Source of the DNA: Bacteroidales bacterium
GTDB taxonomy: Bacteria; Bacteroidota; Bacteroidia; Bacteroidales; F082
Direction of reading: 5' to 3'
Assembly (NCBI GenBank): GCA_020853175.1
Contig: JADYZK010000147.1
Coordinates: 1-5,416, forward strand
DNA length: 5,416 bases
The notes beneath the pieces are model-generated. The model was not told where the DNA came from, made no database searches, and saw nothing but the letters and a program-made list of their open reading frames with translations. This document shows positions 1 to 5,416 of this stretch, one piece after another; the first letter of the stretch is position 1, and each line of letters starts with the position of its first letter. Both the position numbers and the translations under genes were made by a program.

Positions 1-1068
1 GATGAAAAAGGAAATTTCATCAAAAGTATTGCCATTGATAGGCCGTTTTTTTCATCATTTGCCAGGTGGGCCGCGGGAATCAATATTTCGCAACAGCTTA
101 CCAATACACCAATTGAATCTGCTGAATATTTGCGTTTTAAATTCAATCGGCAAGATTTTTGGGCAGGAAGTTCAATGCAACTTATCAAGGGAAATACCGA
201 TTTTAAACGGACCACAAATTTCATTTCCAGTGCGCGCTTTATAAGAATCCGATTTCTCGAAAAACCACTTGAAACCGTTGATACGTTTCAATTTTATACC
301 AACGAAAATTTTTATCTCGTCAGCTTGGGGGTTTCATCGCGCTTGTATGTCAAGGATAAATATGTTTTCGAGTTTGGCAAAACCGAGGATGTTCCCGTGG
401 GTCGAGTGATCAATTTAACGGGTGGTTTTCAGAAAAAAAACAACATTGATCGTGCTTATTTTGGCATTCGTTTTTCGTCAGGTGAATATTATTCATGGGG
501 CTACATGAGTTCCAACTTTGAATATGGCACCTTTCTTCAGGCTAAAAATGGTGAACAGGGCGTTTTGAGTGCAGGCGTCAATTACTTTACCCATCTCATT
601 GAAATTGGCCCGTGGAAACTCCGGCAGTTCGTAAAGCCTCAACTTACCGTTGGCATCAACCGGATTGATTATGACAGCTTAACAATAAACAATGAGTATG
701 GCCTGAGTGGGTTTTACAGCCCCACCTTGTCGGGAAACAGCCGAATTTTGTTGACTTCTCAAACACAATTGTACGCGCCTTGGAATTTTATCGGCTTTAG
801 TTTTGGGCCTTATTTAACCCTTTCGCTCGGTATGCTCGGCACTGTAGAAAGAGGTTTTCGCGATAGTAAAGTATTCACGCATATTGGTTTGGGTGTTTTA
901 ATCAAAAACAAAAACCTGGTGATGAGCACGTTTCAAATCGCCCTGTCTTTTTATCCTGAAATACCGGGCAACGGTATTCATGTTTTTAAATTCAATTCTT
1001 TCGAAACGACTGATTTTGGCTTCCGTGATTTTGAAATTACGAAACCGTCAACGGTGGTGTTTAGGTAA
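1..1068 (+). CDS. BamA-like outer-membrane beta-barrel protein, C-terminal fragment (5' end outside window)
   Basis: The frame is open from base 1 to the TAA at 1066-1068, giving 355 residues with no start of its own; the coding frame clearly continues upstream of the TTG at 130, so the N-terminal part is missing. The fragment is a series of alternating polar/aromatic beta strands with many Tyr, Phe and Gly and no hydrophobic helix, as expected of an outer-membrane barrel. Landmarks are a DRPFFSSFARW segment at residues 13-23, FGKTEDVPVG at 125-134, PWKLRQF at 204-210, a Gly-Phe...SGNSR stretch ending near 248, and a GLG..IKN.NLV...FQI strand pair at about 296-313. From memory, this pattern matches a large uncharacterised Bacteroidota family related to BamA/TamA (Omp85) barrels, usually with POTRA-like domains before the barrel. 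Those domains would lie in the missing part. Its exact role (protein insertion, transport or other) cannot be told. The gene ends 15 bases from the convergent lipoprotein gene, with no clear terminator between them. Confidence 0.72.
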   Translation, partial: DEKGNFIKSIAIDRPFFSSFARWAAGINISQQLTNTPIESAEYLRFKFNRQDFWAGSSMQLIKGNTDFKRTTNFISSARFIRIRFLEKPLETVDTFQFYTNENFYLVSLGVSSRLYVKDKYVFEFGKTEDVPVGRVINLTGGFQKKNNIDRAYFGIRFSSGEYYSWGYMSSNFEYGTFLQAKNGEQGVLSAGVNYFTHLIEIGPWKLRQFVKPQLTVGINRIDYDSLTINNEYGLSGFYSPTLSGNSRILLTSQTQLYAPWNFIGFSFGPYLTLSLGMLGTVERGFRDSKVFTHIGLGVLIKNKNLVMSTFQIALSFYPEIPGNGIHVFKFNSFETTDFGFRDFEITKPSTVVFR

Positions 1069-1083
1069 GGGATAAGTTGATGA

Positions 1084-1578
1084 TCACTGCTTAACCAAAA
1101 ATTTTCCTACAAAACGCAAATAATTATTTGTTGAATCCACCCGTGCCTCTACTTCAAAACTGCCCGAAAAATAGTCAGCAGTAATGGTATCTACTTGTAT
1201 ATATCCGGCATACGCAAGAAAATTAACCAAACTGTCGCGTTCAATGCGCATACTTGCATAAGCTGTTTCGTATTGATCTATGCGAAAAAGACCCGGACCT
1301 GTCACAATAGGACGTTGCGGACTGCCCACCCTAAGCATAAAAGTGGTGGGCGGCGTTTCGGAAGCATTTGACCAAAACGCTACTGCATAACCATTTACAT
1401 ATTGAAAATGGATGTTTTGCGCACTATAATTTGCCAAATGAGTTTTATCCGTCCGATAAGCCGCCACGCAATAAGATTCGCCACAATCCGGCGGCGTCAT
1501 GCTGATTTCTTCTTCGTGCTTACACCCGAAGAAAAAAGTCAGTAAAAAAAAGATGACCGTAAAGAAAGATTTTTTCAT
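1084..1578 (-). CDS. Small surface-type lipoprotein, function unknown
   Basis: This 164-residue protein begins with a lipoprotein signal peptide: MKK, a very hydrophobic Phe/Leu stretch (residues 5-17), then Gly18-Cys19, so Cys19 should be lipidated and the mature form is about 146 residues. After Cys19 come Lys-His-Glu-Glu-Glu, an acidic stretch like the lipoprotein export signal that sends Bacteroidota lipoproteins to the outer face of the outer membrane. I chose the ATG at 1578 because the longer frame to 1584 would need a TTG start and adds only two residues ahead of the MKK. The mature part has a Cys32-Cys37 pair and otherwise looks like a small beta-rich domain; its end (residues about 136-164, with a GSFEVEARVDS strand and a FVGKFLVKQ terminus) loosely recalls the small beta-barrel lipoproteins of the DUF6252 sort, but I do not recognise it firmly. 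It is convergent with the barrel gene and divergent from the large secreted protein. Confidence 0.8.
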   Translation of the reverse strand: MKKSFFTVIFFLLTFFFGCKHEEEISMTPPDCGESYCVAAYRTDKTHLANYSAQNIHFQYVNGYAVAFWSNASETPPTTFMLRVGSPQRPIVTGPGLFRIDQYETAYASMRIERDSLVNFLAYAGYIQVDTITADYFSGSFEVEARVDSTNNYLRFVGKFLVKQ

Positions 1579-1603
1579 AGCCAAAAATTTCTCGTAAAGC
1601 TAT

Positions 1604-1632
1604 GGATAATTTATCAGATGATAAATTTATCC
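1604..1632. repeat. Imperfect inverted repeat around GATAAATTTATC in the lipoprotein leader
   Basis: GGATAATTTATC (1604-1615) and GATAAATTTATCC (1620-1632) are reverse complements except for one missing A, separated by the four bases AGAT. The right arm also contains a perfect 12-base palindrome, GATAAATTTATC (1620-1631). It sits between the candidate lipoprotein promoter and the lipoprotein start, so it could be an operator-like protein site or an mRNA hairpin. It has no T-tract and is not a terminator. AT-rich sequence makes such symmetry easier to get by chance. Confidence 0.4.
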
Positions 1633-1644
1633 CTACTGGATGAA

Positions 1645-1675
1645 CAAATAAAACATTTTTTATGTTATAAGCCAA
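1645..1675 (-). promoter_or_regulatory. Candidate Bacteroidota-type promoter for the lipoprotein gene
   Basis: Read on the minus strand, a TTG (complement of 1673-1675) is followed by a 20-base spacer and then TTTATTTG (complement of 1645-1652). The Bacteroidota sigma-ABfr consensus is TTG or TTTG near -33 and TAnnTTTG near -7 with a spacer of about 19-20 bases, so only the second base of the -7 box deviates. Transcription would start near 1638 and leave a leader of about 60 bases before the ATG at 1578. The motif is short and the region AT-rich, so a chance match is possible. No comparable plus-strand match was seen for the gene starting at 1758, where no TTTG occurs. Confidence 0.35.
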
Positions 1676-1757
1676 CCTAAAACGTTTTCATTCAAGCATT
1701 AAACCTTTAAAAATGAGAACCAACACCTACTGAAACTGCCCTAAAAAACCAAAAGCT

Positions 1758-4700
1758 ATGAAAAAACTTTACTTTTTGCTCCTGACGTTCGCCACCGGAA
1801 CCCTCCTGATGGCCCAAAATTCACCTTACAGCACCCCATCGCCCGAGGTAATAAGTTTTGAAGGCTTATCTCCATTCAAAGTAAGCAAATCGAACCTCAA
1901 AAACATAGAACGCGCGCCAAACGATACTTCCCTTTTGGTAGCGCCTGCTTATTTTTTTGCCGAAGTTATTGACACTAACAATGTCCGCCTTCAGTGGGGC
2001 GATGTAACCGGCGAACAAGGAACTTGGCTGAGCTATTGTTCTGATGTGTATTACGAGTCTTTGGGATTAAGTGCAGACGAACCAACCACTTATGAAATTG
2101 CTATTGGCTGGCCGGCGGGCGCATTGCCCAACCTCGATGGACAATCGGTGGTGAATGTAGCTTTTTATCCCACATCTCAACTCACCTCATTTGCCCTAAA
2201 AGTGTATAGTGGAGAAAACTTAAATACACTCCTTTACACCCAACCCATTCTTTCTTACATTCCCAACCAATGGAATGTTGTGGCCCTCAACACACCAATT
2301 TTGCTGAACAATTCTGCTGATTTTTTTATTGCTCTTGAAGTAAATCAGGCTTTCAATGAATTTCCGCTGGCTATTGACAATACCTCGGCAGTAGCAGGTT
2401 TTAGCGATCTAGTCAATATTTCCGGAGCATGGCAAACCCTTACTGAATATGGTTTTAACAACAATTGGCTTCTGAAAGCCTTTGTGGCCGACACTGAAAT
2501 AAAAGCGGATAGCTTCGTTGGTCTTGAGGCTGATGACCCTCAGAATTTTCAAAACAACAGATCGCCTGAATTTCTTGGCTATAAGCTTTTTCGGGATGGT
2601 TTATTGATTCAGGAACTCACAGAAAACACGCATTTAGATGCTGCTCTTGGATTAGGAACCTATACCTACGGCCTAACAGCAGTGTATGCAGAAGGTGAAA
2701 GTAATTTGGTTTCAAGAACAATTCAAATTGGAGTTCCTGTTTTAACACTCAGTCCAGCCACCATCTCCGACTCTATTGAAGCCGGCATAGAAATGAAAAC
2801 ATACAGTATCGAATTCACTAATGAGGGCAATATCGCCCTACAATGGAGCATCCCCACCTTGCCCACAGGCGTTCAATTTGATGCATTGAGCGGCGCTATC
2901 CCACCTGGAGTTTCGCAGTTGGTGACGATGACTTTTGATGCTACGGCTATGTTCCCCGGGCAACGTAACTATAATATCAGTATTGCCACCAACAACTTTA
3001 ACCAACCCGTTACCAACCTGATGGTGAACATGACTGTAACCGGTGAAAGTGGGTTGATTTTCTCAGAAGATGCTCTTGACTTCGGAACAGTAGATCTCAA
3101 CCAGCAACTTACCAAAACCATTCAAGTGGTAAATAACTCGGCCATTTCGGCTTTTGTCTCAGTTCAAACATCATCCCCAAATTTTCAACCTTATATTGAC
3201 AGTTATCATCTCATTCCTGGAGATAGTGCCCATATCACCATCAGTTTTATAGGGAGTGAATTGGGTGCATACACTTCGGAATTGCTTGTAAAAGGTGTTT
3301 TTTATAGTGATGAGTCCACCTACTCCATTCCCCTCGAAGCGTTTGTTGCTCTGCCTGCTCCCGCCGCTCTCTTGGCAAATTTGGTAGGCGATACTGTCAA
3401 TCTCAACTGGTATCCCCCGGGAGTTAATCCTTCCTATCTGCAATACGGAAACGGAGCTTTACAAGCTGGTGTTGGAGGTATCGAAGATTTTGAAGTTGCC
3501 GCAAAATTTGAAGCAGATTTACTGCAATATTATGCCGGGAAAACACTTACCCACATTGGCTTTTTTGCCTGGGAAAACAACCCTTCATTTGAAATCAAAG
3601 TTTATCGCGGTGATGGGACCGGAACCTTAGTGCTTCAGCAAACTGTTGCTACTGTTAAAGCCATGGAGTGGAATGATATCGAATTGGAAACGCCTATTGC
3701 GATTGATTCACAAGAATCTTTATGGCTGGGTTATGCCGTCATCGGCGAATCCGGTTATTTTCCGGCAGGTGTTGATTTTGGCCCGGCGGTAAATGGAAAA
3801 AGCGATCTTGTTAGATTGGCCGGATCCGACACATGGCTTACCTTGTCAGAATATGGCTTACCATACAACTGGAACATCCGTGGCTGGGTAAACAGTGGCG
3901 ACAGCAGCGTTCCGATGAGTTACCAACAGCCTCAGCTTCAAGCTACGACAGATTTACAAACTACAAGCCTAACGCTCCAAAAAGGACCTTTTAGCTTTGA
4001 AAAAAATCAACGTGCTTCCACCGCCAACTTTTTGGGATACAATATCTATCGCAACGGTGAGGCTTTAAATAGCTCGCCCACAACCAACACCAACTGGATG
4101 GATCTGCTGCAAGCTCCGGGCAGCTTTCTTTACGAGGTAACCAGTGTTTTTGATTTGGGTGAGAGTTTGCCGGCTTCGGTGTTCATCTCCAACGACACCA
4201 CCGCCAATATGCCCGAAGGCTGGAATTTTGTGCCAACAAACATCTTTCATAACATTTATATTCCCGTTGAAGCCTCATTGCGCAGTGGGCTACTCATGCA
4301 GGCGGGCGATGTAATGGCAGTCTTTTTTCATGAAAATGGTATTGCCTATTGCGCAGGTGCTGTAGCCTATCAAAATGGCCAACTGATGATGACTGCCTAT
4401 GGCGATAACCCCACCACGCCCGAAAAGGAAGGGTTTGTTATTGGTGAAACCATTTACTGGAAAGCTTATCTTCAAAATCAGAAAATGGCTTACGATTTGA
4501 ATGTGACTTACGATAGGGCTATGCCGCAACACAACGGATTTTTCCACATGAGCGGCCTTTCCATGCTTGCTTCCATGGAAACCGTAACCCTCAACATCAA
4601 TGAAAGTAAAACCCAAAACTATCGTGTTTATCCCAATCCTAATGCAGGAAACTTTACAATAGACAACCTCGAATCCGGCGATCAAATACGCATATTGGAT

Positions 4701-4835
4701 GCTACCGGTAGATTGGTTCAGCGCTTTGAAGCTGTAGGAACAACCTTAAAAGCAGCAGTTGAAGCAACGGGATTGTTAATTGTTGAATTCAAGCGGGGTG
4801 AAAAAATTACCTATCAAAAGATTTTGGTACAGTAA
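1758..4835 (+). CDS. Secreted multidomain surface protein with T9SS type A sorting tail (adhesin-like)
   Basis: A complete 1025-residue protein. Residues 1-19 form a signal peptide (MKK, Leu/Phe/Thr core, likely cut between Ala19 and Gln20). A first beta-rich module spans about 76-243, followed by a short fibronectin III-like unit from FLGYKLFRDG (272-281) to about 320. Two Ig-like domains of the ASH/choice-of-anchor-D sort follow (about 328-428 and 432-530), the second opening with a typical LDFGTVDL strand. A second copy of the first module lies at 547-711, followed by FLGYNIYRNG (758-767) and another FnIII-like unit to about 812. A separate domain occupies about 818-940 (GWNF start, GD at 850-851, Cys865, YGD at 881-883). 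The C-terminal 72 residues (954-1025) are a T9SS type A sorting domain, with YPNP at 958-961, an IRILDATGR strand and a final KILVQ. The product should cross the outer membrane through T9SS and be attached to the surface or released. No catalytic domain or protease motif is visible, so a binding or adhesive role is inferred. The start ATG has an A-rich leader and no clear Shine-Dalgarno sequence. Confidence 0.9.
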   Translation: MKKLYFLLLTFATGTLLMAQNSPYSTPSPEVISFEGLSPFKVSKSNLKNIERAPNDTSLLVAPAYFFAEVIDTNNVRLQWGDVTGEQGTWLSYCSDVYYESLGLSADEPTTYEIAIGWPAGALPNLDGQSVVNVAFYPTSQLTSFALKVYSGENLNTLLYTQPILSYIPNQWNVVALNTPILLNNSADFFIALEVNQAFNEFPLAIDNTSAVAGFSDLVNISGAWQTLTEYGFNNNWLLKAFVADTEIKADSFVGLEADDPQNFQNNRSPEFLGYKLFRDGLLIQELTENTHLDAALGLGTYTYGLTAVYAEGESNLVSRTIQIGVPVLTLSPATISDSIEAGIEMKTYSIEFTNEGNIALQWSIPTLPTGVQFDALSGAIPPGVSQLVTMTFDATAMFPGQRNYNISIATNNFNQPVTNLMVNMTVTGESGLIFSEDALDFGTVDLNQQLTKTIQVVNNSAISAFVSVQTSSPNFQPYIDSYHLIPGDSAHITISFIGSELGAYTSELLVKGVFYSDESTYSIPLEAFVALPAPAALLANLVGDTVNLNWYPPGVNPSYLQYGNGALQAGVGGIEDFEVAAKFEADLLQYYAGKTLTHIGFFAWENNPSFEIKVYRGDGTGTLVLQQTVATVKAMEWNDIELETPIAIDSQESLWLGYAVIGESGYFPAGVDFGPAVNGKSDLVRLAGSDTWLTLSEYGLPYNWNIRGWVNSGDSSVPMSYQQPQLQATTDLQTTSLTLQKGPFSFEKNQRASTANFLGYNIYRNGEALNSSPTTNTNWMDLLQAPGSFLYEVTSVFDLGESLPASVFISNDTTANMPEGWNFVPTNIFHNIYIPVEASLRSGLLMQAGDVMAVFFHENGIAYCAGAVAYQNGQLMMTAYGDNPTTPEKEGFVIGETIYWKAYLQNQKMAYDLNVTYDRAMPQHNGFFHMSGLSMLASMETVTLNINESKTQNYRVYPNPNAGNFTIDNLESGDQIRILDATGRLVQRFEAVGTTLKAAVEATGLLIVEFKRGEKITYQKILVQ
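4617..4832 (+). other. T9SS type A C-terminal sorting domain (coding sub-region)
   Basis: Residues 954-1025 of the large secreted protein match the Por-secretion/T9SS type A tail: NYRVYPNP opening, an NFTIDN strand, a Gly-Asp turn, an IRILDATGRLV strand, a TGLLIVEF strand and a basic end closing with KILVQ. In most family members the penultimate strand carries a Gly-X-Tyr motif; here it is Gly-Leu-Leu (1005-1007), a mild deviation that should not prevent function. This domain is the signal recognised by the T9SS machinery and is normally cleaved off after export. Confidence 0.9.
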
Positions 4836-4855
4836 ACTGAAAAGCTGATGAAATG

Positions 4856-4892
4856 AAAACGCTGTGTCAATAATTGGCACAGCGTTTTTTTT
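4856..4892 (+). terminator. Strong rho-independent terminator after the secreted-protein gene
   Basis: AAAACGCTGTG (4856-4866) pairs with CACAGCGTTTT (4878-4888) for an 11-base-pair stem; inside it, after a T/G pair, CAAT and ATTG can pair further. A run of eight T follows at 4885-4892. It begins 20 bases past the stop codon at 4835. On the opposite strand the stem is followed by only TTTTCATTTC, but because the minus-strand queD gene ends at 4939 the hairpin may also stop transcription from that side. Confidence 0.88.
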
Positions 4893-4938
4893 CTTCTTTT
4901 TGATAGGAAAATGAAATAACAGAGAGAGAAAAACTGGA

Positions 4939-5385
4939 CTACTGGTCGGCAGCCACCCACTCGGCATAAGATGTGGCCGTTTCGCGCAGCATCACCCGCA
5001 ACAATTGAATGCCTTGAGGTAGTTTAGCTTGAATGCGTTGAGCAAAATCTATCACCATTAACTCGCTCGTGGGTTGGTAGTGTATCAAAATTACTTTTTC
5101 AAAACTTTGATGCAGCGGTTCGGTAATGGATTTGGGCATGGCGGTATTCAAAACCAAAGCATGGTCAAAAACATCAACAATTTGTGACCTGACAATGCGT
5201 TTAAGATCTCCAAAATCCATCACCATTCCCAGCTTTGGATGGCCTTCGGTGGCAATAGGTTCGCCCAAAACGGTCACTTCCAATCCATACGAATGGCCAT
5301 GCACGTTGCGACAAGGACCATCGTAGCCTAAAAGGGCATGGGCCATTTCAAATTTAAATTCTTTGGTAATACGTATCTTGTTCAT
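4939..5385 (-). CDS. queD: 6-carboxy-5,6,7,8-tetrahydropterin synthase / 6-pyruvoyl-tetrahydropterin synthase family (QueD)
   Basis: This 148-residue protein is full length for the family. The zinc ligands are His16 (in FEMAHAL), His29 and His31 (in NVHGHSY). Cys25 precedes them in the Cys-x3-His-x-His arrangement typical of QueD, and the catalytic His75 (FDHALVLN) and Glu135 (LRETATSYAEW) are present. The conserved VMDFGDLK segment (55-62) and PTSE (105-108) also fit. QueD turns dihydroneopterin triphosphate into 6-carboxytetrahydropterin in the cytoplasm, the second step from GTP towards preQ0 and queuosine. Related enzymes make 6-pyruvoyl-tetrahydropterin, and sequence alone does not fully exclude that activity, although the Cys-x3-His spacing favours QueD. 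The ATG at 5385 is the natural start: the protein begins MNKIRITKEFKFEMAH as family members do, and no ATG, GTG or TTG lies in frame in the 31 bases upstream. The gene converges on the secreted-protein gene, and no other queuosine gene is visible. Confidence 0.92.
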   Translation of the reverse strand: MNKIRITKEFKFEMAHALLGYDGPCRNVHGHSYGLEVTVLGEPIATEGHPKLGMVMDFGDLKRIVRSQIVDVFDHALVLNTAMPKSITEPLHQSFEKVILIHYQPTSELMVIDFAQRIQAKLPQGIQLLRVMLRETATSYAEWVAADQ

Positions 5386-5416
5386 GATGGGCTCTTTTAG
5401 TTTACTAATAGTTTCA

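Noticed and set aside
2..244. 80-residue plus-strand reading frame starting with ATG at base 2
   Set aside because: The frame starting at base 1 stays open to 1068 and gives barrel-like sequence throughout; this is an out-of-frame shadow.
1066..1100. Possible terminator between the convergent barrel and lipoprotein genes
   Set aside because: Only a short TAAG...CTTA pairing and a TGATCA palindrome are present, with no GC-rich stem or T-run.
1652..1666. AACAT-TTTTT-ATGTT hairpin in the intergenic region
   Set aside because: A five-base AT-only stem is too weak to count as a terminator or regulatory hairpin, and it overlaps the candidate promoter spacer.
3171..3443. Minus-strand reading frame of 90 residues
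   Set aside because: It lies wholly antisense to the large secreted-protein gene and shows no recognisable protein features.
3833..3866. Direct repeat of ATGGCTTACC about 20 bases apart
   Set aside because: It is short and within coding sequence, encoding unrelated codon frames of the module; likely chance.
4065..4250. Minus-strand reading frame of 61 residues
   Set aside because: It is antisense to well-supported coding sequence and has no motif of its own.
4290..4685. Minus-strand reading frame of 131 residues
   Set aside because: It is antisense to the conserved pre-tail domain and the sorting tail, whose protein sequence is clearly real in the plus frame.
4776..4967. Minus-strand reading frame of 63 residues
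   Set aside because: It runs through the terminator hairpin and T-tract and overlaps both the secreted-protein end and the queD end; its Lys run comes from the T-rich stretch.
5126..5326. Plus-strand reading frame of 66 residues
   Set aside because: It is antisense to queD, whose catalytic residues are intact.

Overview
The window looks like a chromosomal segment of a member of the Bacteroidota (Flavobacteriia/Bacteroidia-like). The evidence is a secreted protein with a type IX secretion (T9SS) C-terminal sorting tail, a lipoprotein whose mature N-terminus (Cys-Lys-His then three Glu) resembles the Bacteroidota lipoprotein export signal, a BamA-like outer-membrane barrel of a type common in this phylum, and A-rich leaders without a clear Shine-Dalgarno sequence. 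The assignment is inferred from protein architecture; no rRNA or other marker gene is present.

Layout. (1) 1-1068, plus strand: the C-terminal 355 residues of an outer-membrane beta-barrel protein whose N-terminal part lies before the window. (2) 1084-1578, minus strand: a small lipoprotein convergent with the barrel gene, only 15 bases apart. (3) 1579-1757: a divergent intergenic region with a candidate Bacteroidota-type promoter for the lipoprotein and an imperfect inverted repeat built on GATAAATTTATC. (4) 1758-4835, plus strand: a 1025-residue secreted multidomain protein with a signal peptide, a duplicated beta-rich module separated by two Ig-like/ASH-type domains, a conserved pre-tail domain and a T9SS type A tail. 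(5) 4856-4892: a strong intrinsic terminator. (6) 4939-5385, minus strand: a complete QueD/6-pyruvoyl-tetrahydropterin synthase family enzyme with all expected active-site residues.

The first three genes all encode cell-envelope or surface products, but they are not one operon: strands run plus, minus, plus, minus. The only metabolic gene is queD, for the queuosine/7-deazaguanine precursor pathway, and no other gene of that pathway is in the window. I see no mobile element, CRISPR array, tRNA or rRNA and no sign of a defence or otherwise new multi-gene system. The most interesting item is the internal architecture of the large T9SS cargo protein.
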